Source: Dactylellina haptotyla
Lineage: Eukaryota > Ascomycota > Orbiliomycetes > Orbiliales > Orbiliaceae
Assembly: GCA_031310005.1 (NCBI GenBank)
Contig: CM062379.1
Location: 2,666,001 to 2,730,000 of the forward strand
Length of the DNA stretch: 64,000 nt
Direction of reading: 5' to 3'
Shown: piece by piece, positions 23,052 to 35,442 of the stretch
Layout: each line of letters opens with the position of its first letter
Numbering within the stretch: the first letter of the stretch is position 1
Program-made: the position numbers and the translations under genes
Notes under the pieces: model-generated
What the model saw: the letters and a program-made list of their open reading frames with translations, nothing else
Told to the model about the DNA's origin: nothing
Databases searched by the model: none

Positions 23052-24955
23052 CGTGAAATACTTGTTGAGCGAGTTGATCGTCCACAATATTTCTCGGTAG
23101 GCTGCGAAGACGGGATACGAGGGAAGAGTGTGGAGCAGGTCTACGAGACCTTGATGAATTTCTCCAAGAAATCCCACGAAGCGGGGGTTCCTGAGGCCAC
23201 GAAACCGATGGCAGGCCTCAGGTTTGGGGACTATCAGGCCTCCAAAGTTGGCAAATCGGATCGCGAATTGGACAAGGACAAGGGAATACCAAACGTCACC
23301 ATCGGTTTAGCCGTCCCGCGTCAGAAGCATTTAGATCTCTGGGCTGTTGGGAAATTAAAAACGCCCTGGACATGTGATATGGCCAGTTTTCCATCGCAAT
23401 CAATACTAAAGACGGTGTAGGACGACGTATGACAATATTAAGTAGGTGTTTCGGCCACTCCCGTCTGAAAACTCTGTTCTTATCATACTGAACGTTGAAT
23501 TCAATAATCCCTTGCAGGCCAGGTTTTTGAGTACACGATTGTGCAATTGTGTCGAACCTGAAGTTGTGTTTGTCCGGGTGAAGAGGGCGACGAGGTTATA
23601 TTCCAATTGACCACCGCGATCAGCACGGCCGCACGAGGCTGGTCGTTGCGAGAGTATTTCTTCTATTTTCTCACTCGCTCCACAACAACCAACCTGGTCA
23701 GGCCCGCTGCTTTCCAGGTCGCCGCCAAAAAGACAAAATCACCCGAGAACACTGATACTGGCCCTTCTTCCTCCTCTCAACCTCCGACCAAGAAGAGAAA
23801 CATTGGCCCTTCGATTGGGAGTAGCTCATCCGGTTTCCAACATCGGGCAGTCTACCCCTCGAGCTCCCAGGCCACTGTGGCACCAATGCAGGAAATAGAA
23901 CCTGCCGTGGTTAGAAGCAAGAATACGAAAGAGAATATCGCGGCAACAGAAAGTCGTAGTACGGGACCTCTCAGCGAAATGTTATCTGAGTTGACAGTTG
24001 ACACCGCCTCTGGGCAGCGAGTTGAAGGATCCTCCGTGGCTGCTCTCGCCGCCCAACCCCTTGTTGGTTCCTCCACGTACGCACCCCAGCCAGCCATGGG
24101 AACATCTGCTTCCGCTGGGTTTGATGGCCCTCTCCGATCAACAGAAGGGTCGGATTTCTCCCTGACGACGGAACCCCCGGTCCCTGATGTCCAAAAACAA
24201 GAATCGCAACCCAAGGACCTGTCCCATCTGCTGACTCCCTGGTCTTGCATGGTTACCAGCCATCACGAGGATAACCGTGACAAAATACTAGCTGTTTTCA
24301 ATCCAAACTCGACAACAGGTCTAGGTAGACGCGGGCGTGTTTGGAAGGGAGATTTGACCTGGCTCACCACGGGAAACGTGTATCCGGTGTACTTCAAACT
24401 TTTTGAGGAGGAAGACCCCTACCAAAGGTAAGTCTCGTATTTCCTCAGCTACTCTCTCCCTTCCCAGTAGTTCATACTGACCGGTCCATATTGGGTAGCT
24501 GGGATTGGGAGCAACAGGCTCTAGAAAGGATGAAAGGCACGGGAGCCTCCGCAGACATCATTATCTGGGGCCACACCAAAGGAAACGAGGATATCCCGTC
24601 TGGATACATTATCGGAACAACTCCTGTCGAGGGCGAAATATATGAGCCGGAGTGGTGGTTGGATCCACGTAATGCATTCTGGTTCGGACTACTTCTCGAG
24701 ACTCTGGGCAAATTTCGCCAGAAGAGCCTGATCATACATGATCCAAGATGGTGGGATGTTATCGTCAATGAAGATCTAAAAAGGGTTAGCATTATTGACC
24801 TCGAAAGCTGCCAAACATTGTCTGATCCAACCAAAATCGGATACTCGCTCGAAGTGCACCAAATAATTCAAGATTGTTCAACCTCTTACGATTTCTACGG
24901 TTACTTTAGCGGACCTGTGGATCCGGAGTATATTTCGGACGAAGAAACTAGTTGA
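23052..24955 (+). pseudogene. fungal kinase-like protein with N-terminal REase-like part, probably broken
   Basis: The open frame before 23420 reads through RPQYFSVGCEDGIRGKSVEQ and PNVTIGLAVPRQK to LWAVGKLKTPWT. This resembles the nuclease-like region found ahead of many fungal kinase-like proteins (VGELKTPW). Downstream, GQVFEYTIVQL, VEPEVVFVRVK and GDEVIFQLTTA lie in alternating frames between 23520 and 23625, with stops. The rest is intact: 23607-24427 and 24499-24955 joined by a GTAAGT intron, ending EEETS-like. The C-terminal part has YFKLF (kinase beta-3 Lys), then LIIHDPRWWDVIV and IIDLES where a catalytic loop and DFG/DFE would be, with the catalytic Asn replaced. No start codon is found upstream. 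Either a decayed gene, or a shorter active gene starting near 23607. Confidence 0.5.
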
Positions 24956-25207
24956 CTGGCGGAGACTAAGAGGACTATAACTATCTAATTTTCATGTTAC
25001 TGCTTGCTTTCAAACGCAGTCTACTCGACTATACGAATGTCATTACTGCCATGTACTCTTTTTTTCCTGAACGGCTGGCCTCTTGTTGGTATTCTCGGGG
25101 GTTCCACTCGTATATTATTCCACCCACTGGGAAACAATTTTAATGTAGGTTTTTTTAGTTAGAAACGAATGACTTCTTTCTATATACTACGCTCGTATCC
25201 GCAACTA

Positions 25208-25296
25208 AGTGCCGTGGCTGTAGGATTTGATCGAACCTACGAAGATTGAAACCTCCCCGCCTAGACCACCTTGTAAGGCTGCTATAACCCGGCACT
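25208..25296 (-). other. tRNA-like relic
   Basis: On the minus strand a perfect 7-bp acceptor-like stem (AGTGCCG / CGGCACT) closes the segment. It contains an A-box-like TGGTCTAGGCGG and a B-box-like GGTTCGATC within a 5-bp T-arm-like stem (GTAGG / CCTAC) whose loop is 11 instead of 7 nt. Spacing between the boxes is too short, and five extra bases separate the T-arm from the acceptor stem, so this is not a functional tRNA. It may be a tRNA pseudogene or a tRNA-derived SINE head. Confidence 0.3.
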
Positions 25297-25698
25297 CATC
25301 GTGGGTAGAACGACGACTTTTTGTAAAAGATCGATTGATTGGCAAGATTTACGGAGGCGAGCCACACGCGCATGTAAAGTCAGACAAATTTTTGTTGAAT
25401 CAAGTCTTGAAAATATTTTTATTTCAAAAACATTGATGCGGCAAAATTGGGGGTTTCCCTTCCTCCCACAAGATAATCAAGCATCGTAGTTTCTATTGGT
25501 AGCTTGTACAATTGTTCGGTTTTTGCCAGCGAGCATGCTAGAAGCACTGGCAAGCCCAGAATTCGAACCCTTAACAACCAGATGCATAAATCAATATAAA
25601 CGAGAACGCCGCAAGAAGTTTGAAACTTTCAGTGGAAATTTTGATATTTTTAGAAATCCAATTATACAACTTAAAAAGATGCTAAGTATAACAACAAT

Positions 25699-25787
25699 TT
25701 ACGGTAATCTACTTCTATCTTATTGTCTACTTTGTAGAACAAATCGTTACGTTATCTACTTCTATCCTATGGTCTACTTTGTAGAAT
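25699..25787. repeat. tandem imperfect repeat with palindromic core
   Basis: Two adjacent copies of about 42 nt (25699-25740 and 25747-25787) differ at a few positions. Each contains the palindrome TCTACTTTGTAGA. They lie in the 3' flank of the minus-strand Ca2+-ATPase gene. Confidence 0.7.
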
Positions 25788-25829
25788 CTAAAGTATTCCC
25801 GCAGACCTGACTTCACATCTTCGACCAAA

Positions 25830-28800
25830 TCAGCACTTCTCACCATCATCGATACGAATTTCTACTTCTGCCGCCTCCTCGATCACCTGGCTCTCCTCTC
25901 TCTTCCTCCTAAGCCTCCTTAGCGTCTTTCCGATCTTGTGTCCAAACCTGCTCGCCGGTCTGTAAACCATCACAACAGGTTTCCCAACAATATTTGCAAT
26001 TACCGCAAACCAAAAATCTGGGAACAGCCGAATAACTACCGCCCAAGGCAAGCACAGCATCGATAGAACAATACATATCGCCCAATCCTTCCCGCTGATA
26101 GGGATGATACTGAACGCGGTCTTCCCAACAAACATGATCATAATCTGACAGCCCACCATGATGCAATTAATAATGATAAAGAACCAATTCCTATGAACGC
26201 CCTGGAAGACATTGAACTTGTTATCCAGCCGTCTGTTATTCAACTCGTTGAAAATCTGCATCCACACAAAGGTATTGAAAACGATGGAACGGATCTCGGC
26301 GCCGTCAACCTGATAGTGTAGAATACCAGGCCCGGCATAGTACAGGACAAAAGTAACGATCAGCTGGAAGATAGCTTGGCCAATGATCATTTTCCACATG
26401 GTGGTAGAAATGAGAGGGGCTGAGCGGGGAGTTGGCTTCCTATCCAGGATTTCTTCCGTGGGCGGGTCAGTTGCGAGCGCTAGAGCAGCCATCGAGTCCC
26501 TTTCAGGTTGCATAAGGTGGTTAGCACGAGAACGAGCACGAGAACGAGATAAAAACCATGCACATCGGAAGCAAACCACGGTAAGACATACATGATGAGA
26601 TTGATCCAGAGCAGCTGCACAGCCGTAAGCACAGACTGCATGCTATCGTTGGCCACCGCTGAGACGAAGGTTAAAATGACCGCAGTGATGTTCACAGTGA
26701 TCTGGAATTGCAAGAATTTCCGAACTGCATCGTTCACAGCCCGGCCCCACATCAGCGCTGTGAGGATCGAGGCAAAGTTGTCGTCCATGAGCACGATAGC
26801 GGACGCTTCTTTGGCAACTTCCGTTCCGGCTATGCCCATTGAGAACCCGATATCTGCAGCCTGCGTGCATGAGAACTTTATCAGTAACTATATTCTCTAA
26901 AGGAGGGGTCAGATGTTTTTCTCACGTACCTTCAGTGCAGGACCGTCATTGGTACCGTCCCCTGTTACAGCGACGATTTCGTCCATTTCACGTAACTTGG
27001 TCACAAGAATACGTTTGTCTTCGGGAGATGACCGGGCGAGAACCTGTAACTTGGGCAGAATTTCCTTCATCCGCTCGTCACTTAAGGTACGAAAATGGGG
27101 TCCCTCCATGACGATTCCGTCCGTGAAAATCCCGCATTCAGTGGCAATCGCCTTTGCCGTGACGATATTATCGCCAGTAACCATGCGTACGGTAACTCCA
27201 GCATTTTGGCATTTGGTAACAGCTTCGGGCACACCAGGGCGAACAGGATCTTGGATGCCAACGACGCCAATAAAAGTCATGTTTCTCAGGCAAAGGTCGA
27301 GATCGGCCGTACTTGGTTCAGAAGAATTAGCTCTGCCGGTGGGTGGGAAATGTTCAAAATCCGTGTAAACCAAAGCGATGGTGCGAAGTGACTGCTCAGC
27401 ATACGATTCAATAACAGATTCTAGTCTCTTCCGCTCAGTGGCACCTAGAGGCTTGATTTCGGAACCTGAAAGAACAGATGTGCAATAGCTAAGCAGGATT
27501 TCCGAGGCCCCTTTGACTAAAAACCTATGGGTTCCGTCCGCAAGCTTTTGAACCGCACCCATGCATTTCCTGGCTGAGTCAAATGGCAGTAGCTGAACAA
27601 TCTGGGCGTTGGCGCGCTCCTGGGATAGAGAGCCCATTCCCAAGATATCCCGAGCGAAACCAAGGAGTGCAGTCTCAGTTTTTGAGCCAACGAAAGCGTC
27701 TCCGCTGCCGTCGTTCTCAAATGCCGTGGAATTCAGAGCGATGGAGTCGACAATTAGTCGCTTCTCCTCCCTGCCAAATTCAGACCTGAATTCGAGAGAG
27801 CGAATTTCTTTTCCGGTGTTATTCTTATCATCGAATGAATTTTCACCAAAAGCGCCAGTCACAACTGTCATTTTGTTGGTAGTCAAGGTGCCCGTTTTAT
27901 CAGAACAAACCGTAGTTGCGTTTCCCATGGTTTCGCAGGACTTAAGAACTCGTACAAGATTGTTCAACTTGACAAGTCTCGTGGTAGCAAAAGCCAGAGC
28001 CAAGGTAACTGCAAGCGGGAGCCCCTCGGGAACGGCAACAACGATAAGTGTAATGCAGGTGATAAGGATGTCCATAAACTTGGATGCTTTCTCAGCACCG
28101 GTGAGTTCGCTACCAGGGAGAGAGGCAAGGAACCGAATCATCAGAACGAAAAATAGGAATAGAGATGCCCCAAATCCCAATTTAGCGATTGCGGTCGCGA
28201 GGCCGTCGAGTTTAATCTGGAGTGGAGTTGGTGCCATTTCCTGTCTCATAGACATCATGATCTTGCCAAAGCTTGAATTAACTCCGACTGATGTGACCAA
28301 GTAAGTACCGACGCCTTCGAGAACTTTACTTCCAGAAATAATGAAGGGATCCAAGTCGCCGACGTTAGAATGGCCTTGCTCGAACAAACGAAGAACCTGC
28401 TCGCCGCCTGTTTTCTTGATCTGATCGGATTCTCCGGTTGCGGAGGATTCATCGCACTTGACATTGTGACCACTGATGAAGACCCCGTCCGCTGGTATCA
28501 AGTCTCCCGGTTCCAAATGTAAAACATCGCCAACCAGAATATCGTGAACAGAGATCATAAAGGATTTGCCAGAGCGGATGACTTTGACTTCTCTATCCTC
28601 TTTCTTAGCATTAAGGCGAACAAACGCTCGTTCCTTTTGATAATCGTTGACAGAGCCGACGAGAACGACAATGATGATTGCGACACAAATTGCAACACCT
28701 TCTATCCAATCGACGGGAGGCGGAGAACCGGGCGGATGCTTGACTCCGAGTGTTTCGTAGAGACCAAGAGCAAGCGAAATAACAGCGGCACCGGTGAGTA

Positions 28801-29537
28801 GCAGAAGAATTTTATCTTTATACGCCATCCACATCAGTTTCCAGAGCGATGTTGGCTTCTTATCCGGCAGAATATTGCGACTGTATACCCTGATTCGGTC
28901 GGAGAATGAACCGGACTGGGAGGTAGGCGGGTTTGCTGCAGGTCGGGTTGTGACATCCCGAGGAAGGGTGCTACCATCGATCTCACGAAGCTTGCGATAG
29001 TAACGGGTTGCCTCTTCGTAAGTTACAGTGCCGTCGAGAGAAGATTCATCGATACTAAGCCCGGAGTCGATGTCGGTCCGGAGACCGCGTTCGATGCCGT
29101 GGATTCCACCAAGAGCAATATATGCCGAGAGAGACTTGGGGTTCAACAACTTGTTTAGCTCTCCAGGCGAGAAGGCAAATTTATTGTTTTCAACTTTGAA
29201 GTCTGCCTCCTGCCCGGGATCCGGTCTCAGAGCGTATTTTCGCTCTTCAAAACTCATAATGCTCGAAGCACTACTGAGACCTCCCAGAGGGCTTGGTGGG
29301 ACCATCAAATTGGGGCTCCCTGGAGCCGTACTTCCGCTCAAAGAACGAAGCCGGTTCTGGAGCGTAACCGCGGACGCTGCGGTCGGTGTGATCGTATCGT
29401 CACCTCCATCTCGTAAAACCTACAAAAATGTTAACAGATATCACCACGTTATTTTCTTGAAGGGACAAACTTACTTGCGTGTTTACACTGATTTGAGGCA
29501 GAGTAAGGAATCTGCTGTCTGGCTTTTGTTCTGCCAT
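25830..29537 (-). CDS. PMC1: P-type Ca2+-ATPase, type IIB (PMC1-like)
   Basis: ATP-driven calcium pump, in yeast located at the vacuole, that clears cytosolic Ca2+. Exons on the minus strand are 29537-29475, 29419-26930, 26860-26592 and 26499-25830, giving 1163 residues in phase. The first exon is only 21 codons and starts [10 protein letters not shown]. Motifs: TGES in the actuator domain, [15 protein letters not shown] with phospho-Asp near residue 527, the KGASEI nucleotide-binding loop, [19 protein letters not shown], and [18 protein letters not shown] created across the last intron. The cytosolic N-terminus is long and lacks an obvious C-terminal calmodulin helix like plant or animal IIB pumps, as in fungal Pmc1. 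The last intron holds GAACGAGCAC tandem units. Calcineurin/Crz1 control is known for the family but not visible here. Confidence 0.94.
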
Positions 29538-31725
29538 TGCTGCCGTAGTATATTTGATAAGTAGACAGCAGTCTTTAAAAATGAAGATAGTTTGTTTCGA
29601 TCATTTGACAGTGAGGATTTCTGCTATAGATTTGATTCTATTACAGGCAATTCTATGTCTTTTAACATGAAGAAGTTGAGGCAGTGTCGTGATGTCAAGA
29701 AATGCAAAGCCTGGCTGAGCAGCTCCGACCTCCGTGGAAGTTGAGGTTATCAAGATCATTTTTGAAACATGACGGCTTCTTCCGTTGGCAGCCTGCCTTC
29801 CAAGCCGCAAGGATCTAAATCTCGGATCCCGACTTCGGAGGCATTTATTATCATATCAGGAAAGTGAAGTTTCGAACGAGGCTATGCAATGTCCATGATA
29901 GTTTCGATGTCGGCAAGATATCTCGATATCTCGATATCTCGTGCACAACTTTGAGGGTTTAAAGTTCACGATCATGGCTGTGTCTACGGAGTAGACTTTC
30001 TCCGCAAGTTCTACTCCTCAGTACCGAACTGATGATCATTCCGGAGCGCTTGAATTCATGAAGTATCCCAAAATCCAAGAAATCTAAGTGGATCACGAAA
30101 ACTGAGGAGGCTGTGTTTAACAACCGTCCGCCGTTGAACTCAATCGATGAGGGAATTCATCAAAGTCATGATCGAGATCCCGAGGGTTCTTGCCGACGGC
30201 TTGTTGATACCTCGTGAGAGTGATTCCGCGATGTTTTGCACGAGAATACCAAGATACCAAGACTTTCGATACTCGTTTTGGTTAAAAATCTTGATTATTT
30301 GAGGCTGTGTAAAAGATGTTTTGGATCACCGATGATATTGACTAAAACTTTTATAAGCGAGCAATGTACCTGATTTCTAAAGCTAGCCCAATAAGACCAA
30401 TATTGGCGATAAGGGTTTTGATATCTGAGGTTGTGATGGCAAACGGGCGTATATGCGGGTGGGTGCCGGACAACGTGCCAACAACTCTCTGCGCATCTTG
30501 CGACTGGGCGTCTGATGTTGGATTTGCACGTTTCTTCAAGTCTTGGCTACATTCGTGCAGAATGCGGAACAAGGAAAGCTTGAACATCGTCAGGTGGGGC
30601 CGACAGGGTGCTGCGCCTACCTTGGCCATTGGCGATACTAGCTTTCTTTCAACTTCCAGAGGTCGATGTGTGGTGGTTGGGAGAAGGGAAACAAGTGCTG
30701 CGTTGTGTGAGGTTGCAGGTTGCACAATTTAAATGGCTGCTTTGGGTCATGTTGGCAGCAAAAGTTGGGTGGGATCCCCGTTACGGCTCCATATGCGCCA
30801 AGTCCTCTTGGCGGCTAGCGGCGCTGTCCCGATTCCCACTGCCGCTCGTGCGCGATCACTGAAATACCCTGTATTGGAAGTCCTCCCCGACTTTCTCCGC
30901 ATACCATACTTAATCTTCACGCTCTGGTAAGCAACATTAATGAAAGATGGGCAAACGGAAAAAATATTCATGATTATCAACTTCAACGTTTGAGGCTGTG
31001 CAAATGCAGTGGGGCATTAGCTCGTGCACGAAAAGCTTGGAGATGCATCGGTGAACTTTATACCAGGAACGAAGTCCAACAAACAATCTAGCTAGGCCAA
31101 AACTACCCGCCTAGACTCTACATCCATGCATTTTTCTCCATGTGTGTCTCGGTTTCCTATCGGACTAGTGCCTTCCAATGCATCTGGTACCTCTGAAATA
31201 TCCCGGAGCGAAGACCGCTTGTCGCAATTCAACCTCCCCACCCAGGCCAGGCGCCAGTTCATAACTGACAACTGACTTCAGAAAACCCATGGGGTTACCG
31301 GTTATACCAACCCCATACCCCGCATCAGTAGAATGTGATCGTTTCCCCAAAGAATGAAAGAAGCTAGGGTAGTTCGATTCGATTAGCTAAGTCGCGCGAC
31401 TTGTGTCAAGCACGGGCAATCTGCCATGGGGTGTCTCACCAAAGCAGGTTCTTGTTTGCCATGTGCGACTTCACAACGACCAGGGAATGACCTAAACCCG
31501 CAGGTCAACAGTGGCCACCCAGTGAAACTCCCGGAAAATGATAAAAGCAGGGTCGTTGATCGTGGGATTCTGATCTTCCCTCTCGTTCTAACCCATAGAC
31601 AGGCTCTGGTTGAAGCTCGTCCTGGGATGCTCGGTTTTTTCGCTGTGTTTTCTCTTTAACATATATCCCTTGTCTGCTTTCTTGCTCTTCAACAGAACAG
31701 CATCTTCCATTGCGCGGTACTCACA
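29538..31725. other. long divergent intergenic region
   Basis: 2.2 kb between two genes transcribed away from each other, so it holds both promoters. Near 29921-29940 there is a short tandem ATATCTCG repeat. Two overlapping opposite frames of about 120 codons at 30351-30732 mirror each other and have no motif. A CT-rich stretch near 31560-31720 precedes the sugar transporter start. Confidence 0.5.
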
Positions 31726-33454
31726 ATGGGGTTTAATTTACACGCAGACAATGGGGACCCTCCGCAGGTTCGTAACTGGAGGGTCCACCTTATGGCTATC
31801 ATCATGAGCATGGGGTCTCTCGCAAGTGAGTTCGTCCTGATATATCGAAAATCCGTATTCAAATTTCTTCTAACATAATGATTAATACATAGTGGGTTAT
31901 GATACTGCCGTCATCGGTGGCACAATGGCACTTGATTCCTTCAAGCGGGACTACGGCCTAAATGGTGTCACTCAGCATCAGCGTGATACTCTCCAGGGAA
32001 ACATCGTTTCTACTTTCCAAGCTGGCACTTTCTTCGGCGCGTTACTCACATTCCCGATTGGCGAGAGATTCGGCCGAAAGAAGGCCATCATGTTTGCTGT
32101 TTTTATCTTTCTTATCGGTGGAACCCTCATGACGTCTGCAAACGGTCGCTTGCCGCTCATCTACGCCGGGCGCGCCATCGCAGGCTTCGGAATCGGCTCT
32201 GTCTCCCTCCTTGTGCCGGTTTATATCGCTGAAACATCCCCACCATCCATTCGTGGACGTCTAGTGGGCATATTCGAAATCCTGTCACAGGGAGGCGGCA
32301 TGTGCGGCTTCTGGATCAACTACATCGTCAACCGAACTGTATCTTCTGATACGAAAACCCAGTGGATTATCCCTTTGGCGTTACAGTTGCTCCCTGGCAT
32401 TTTTCTCTTCTGTGGCATCTTCTGGTGCCCAGAGACTCCGAGATGGTATGCTAAACAGGATCGTTGGGAGGAGTGCACCGCAACCCTGGCTTGGATCCGT
32501 AAGCTGCCCGTGGACCATGATTACATCAAAGCCGAATTGGAAGATATCAGGGCTCAATCGTACTTTGGCCGACCACCGCCCGAAGTGAAGAATACAAACA
32601 AATGGTATCTCTCCCGCCTCTTCCAGAAGGGTACCCGTAACCGCATCGGAATCGGTTTGCTCCTCATGGCTATGCAGAACCTCACAGGTGTCAACATTAT
32701 CACCTACTACTCCCCTCGTATTTTCGAAACCCTGGGGATCCAAGGAACAGACACTAAACTCTTCGCTACTGGTTTCTATGGTGTCGCAAAGACCCTCGGT
32801 ATGATCATATTCTCGCTCTGGCTTGTTGAGAAGGTCGGGCGTAGAAAGGGTCTCATCTGGGGTGCCTTTATCGGCTCAATTCCAATGTGGTATATCGGTG
32901 GCTACGTGTACAAGAACGATCCTACTTCCGCATCTGCTCGCGGAGAAGTAGCACGGACAGGTTGGGGGTATCTCGCCATGGTTTGCGTAAGTTTATTCTA
33001 TTGAAATATCGATTTCAAACGCTAACGATAACCTAAACAGGTCTACCTCTACGGTCTCATCTACTGCGCTACATGGCAAGGTATTACGTGGGTCTACTGC
33101 TCTGAGATCTTCCCATTGGACATCCGTATGCTTTGCGTCGCCATCACCACGGCCGATCAATGGCTTTGGTCTTTCATCGTCTCCCGTACTACGCCATATA
33201 TGATTACCTCCCTTGGATATGGAACATACATGTTCTTCGGGTCTCTGATGGTCGTAATGGGCATCTGGTCTTGGTTTTTCGTACCCGAGACGAAAGGAAA
33301 GACGTTGGAGGAGATGGAAGTCATATTTGGAGCTATCACCGAGCAAGAACTCCAACAGGGCAGAAAGAATGCAGAGTATGAGTTAAATGAGAAGGATAGC
33401 AAAATTGTTGTGCAGCATGTTGAGAATGCAAATCCATCAAAGAAAGAATTCTGA
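31726..33454 (+). CDS. MFS sugar transporter (hexose/quinate permease type)
   Basis: Sugar:proton symporter or facilitator of the plasma membrane. Three exons, 31726-31825, 31893-32986 and 33041-33454, give 535 residues. Exon 1 begins MGFNLHADNGDPP, and the junction creates MGYDTAVIGG in helix 1. Family motifs are GERFGRKK (helix 2-3), GRAIAGFGIG, PVYIAETSPPSIRGRLVG, PETPRWYAKQ at the end of helix 6, and PETKGKTLEEM after helix 12. The internal part between helices 6 and 7 is of normal length and the C-terminal tail is short. The family is certain; the sugar is not. The 5' leader is pyrimidine-rich, suggesting strong transcription. Confidence 0.93.
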
Positions 33455-34548
33455 GAGACGAAAACGATATATTATGGGTGGATATTCAAAGGAAAACGGA
33501 TGAGTGGGCGAATTGGAAAGTTGCAGGATGGAGCCGGAGGCTCAGTGATTGAGAGTGGAGAGATATTTAGTGATGAAGGCTCTATATTTCCGCTAGGCCA
33601 GCATATGATGTGTACATGCAATAGGATTTTACGAAATCAATTTCAATATGAAGATATGAAAATAGCAACCTGTGCCCTAGCTTCCAGACATGAGAGCTAT
33701 TAATAATCGTGACTAGTAGTGTTACCCCTCCAGGAGAGATGCGCGGTGACGAAGAACAAAAGTGCCACGATCTAAGGATGCTTCTAATATTCTAGTGCAA
33801 TCGGGCCGAGGAGACTCGCAAGTCTTAACCAATAGGAGCGTACAGCCCTATTCGGGTATGCCCCCTGACAGCAACCTTTGCAAGCACTGCTCGCGTAGCT
33901 GTTAGATTCTGCTATATTTTGAGTGTGTAGACATTTCTGTTCTTCCTCTGTGTAACAATGTAACACCCAGTCTTTCCAACGTCCGCTTATCCTTGTCTGC
34001 CGCTGCAGAGTCGGCACTAGCCCCAGTCCGTCGAATCGGAATTCCAACTGTTCAACATTCGACACATCGGTCAGAAAAAATGAAACAATGCGCGAAAAAA
34101 TATTCAGATAGGAAACTAGCATCACTCTACGGATTTTAAATTACTCGGAAAGAGAGAAAAATCTCTTCAGCTGGTGTGTGAGAAATAGTGTCCCTAATTA
34201 TTTGATTGTATCCGTGCTAGGGAGAGCAACTACGTTATGAATGCCATGTCGCTAAAATAGTACAGAGAATTACCATCTTCCTCCGCCTCCTCCATCTCGT
34301 TCTCTAAATCATCCCCGGGATCGGATGTGTATCCGAAAGAATTCTTTTGGTTGTGAAAAAAGGGATGTAAAAAAGCGCGAGCCCAGTCTTCCATAATAAA
34401 AGCAAAAACGTCCGAGGGGAAAAAAAAAGTTGAAGACCATAATTATAAAGCCAATACAATAAAGAAACTATCCATCATTGAAGAAAAGAAATTCGGCTTT
34501 GCGGGCCGGAGTTGAGAATATTGTTCGTCTCCCGGGAGGGTTTGTAAT
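33455..34548. other. intergenic between convergent genes
   Basis: 3' flanks only. A few frames under 115 codons are present, and no motif, RNA gene or repeat of note is seen. Confidence 0.5.
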
Positions 34549-35289
34549 TTACAATTGGAAGACGAAAGCACCGCAGAGGACGGATAGGATCATAACGCTG
34601 GAAACATAGATGCCTCCGGAGACCGAAGAGAGCCTGTTTCCAGCATTGGGGGTAGAGGATTTATCATTAGTGGAGCTGCTGCCATCGGTTGCGGCCGGGT
34701 CATCGCCAGAAGAAGAGCCGGTCTTGGAGGCACCAGAGGCGGTCGTGGCTGCATCGAAGGCAACATCGTCACCATTGCTGGCAGTTGGCTGGTTGCCGGC
34801 AGAGGTCTTGGTAGCAGCATTGCTGCCAGTAGAGGTCTTTCCACGGGTAGGGTTGGTAGCACCGCAAGTTCTGCCAGTTGCGCAGACTTCAGCGCAGTTT
34901 GGATCGCTGAAGTTGTACCGTTAGTATGCATTTTGTTAGACGCAAGAGATGGAACTGTCAACTTACTATTGGCCGCAGTTCTGGACGCAGTTCTGAACCT
35001 GGTACGTGCAGAGGAAGTATGGGATCGTCTGGGAGTACTCGGTGGCGTTCGGCGAGGTGTTGTCGGCGCAGATGCACTGGTACTGGAGGGTTTCTGGGTC
35101 GCACTCGTTGGTGAAGCCACCACCGGACTGCTGGTCAAGGCAGAGGAGAGTGCAGGAAGAGACCTGGTTGCTGCACCATGTCTGCTTGGTTCCGAGATCG
35201 ATTTCGTCCGGGTTGGCTGGGTAGTAGGTCTGAGCGGAGACAACGCTCAAGATGGAGGTGAAGGCGACAACGGCGGTAGAGAAGTACAT
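34549..35289 (-). CDS. GPI-anchored DUF7707-like wall protein
   Basis: Exons 35289-34967 and 34906-34549 (minus) give 226 residues. The signal peptide is MYFSTAVVAFTSILSVVSAQ. The following domain has the spaced Cys pattern TWCSNQ, SCTLLCLDQ, NECDPETLQYQCIC, PYFLC, NCVQNCGQ and NCAEVC, which I recognise from a fungal GPI-anchored family (DUF7707). A Ser/Thr/Gly-rich stalk of about 80 residues and a hydrophobic tail ending CGAFVFQL complete a GPI architecture. The precursor start is set at 35289 because a 5'UTR intron appears to end 11 nt upstream of this ATG, which would remove the in-frame upstream ATG at 35313. Likely a cell-wall structural or surface protein. Confidence 0.82.
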
Positions 35290-35300
35290 CTTGATTGATT

Positions 35301-35442
35301 CTACGAGGGGCAAGCGTTAACAATCTTGTTCGTGAATACTACAGACGTTCGTATATGGCGATGAGGTTCGAGATGAAGGCTAGCGGGTGACACAATGGGC
35401 AGGGTGCGGCGGGCTGATGTTATTTTGGTAGCTATAACTTAC
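35301..35442 (-). other. putative 5'UTR intron of the DUF7707-like gene
   Basis: On the minus strand a GTAAGT donor at 35442 and a TAG acceptor ending at 35301, with TTAAC as a possible branch point near the acceptor, define a 142-nt intron that ends just upstream of the start codon. Confidence 0.5.

Larger units (their letters stand above)
24956..25829. other. intergenic between convergent genes
   Basis: This contains the 3' ends of the kinase-like gene and of the Ca2+-ATPase gene, a tRNA-like sequence on the minus strand (25208-25296), a second B-box-like GGGTTCGAATTC (minus, near 25560) and a tandem 42-nt imperfect repeat (25699-25787). Confidence 0.5.

Noticed and set aside
25208-25296. 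Functional tRNA gene
   Set aside because: Box spacing, T-loop length and the gap before the acceptor stem do not fit a tRNA; reported as a relic only.
27609-28304. 231-codon plus-strand frame over the Ca2+-ATPase
   Set aside because: Antisense shadow inside a long conserved exon.
30351-30732. Overlapping 122- and 124-codon frames on opposite strands
   Set aside because: They mirror each other, lie in a divergent promoter region and show no motif.
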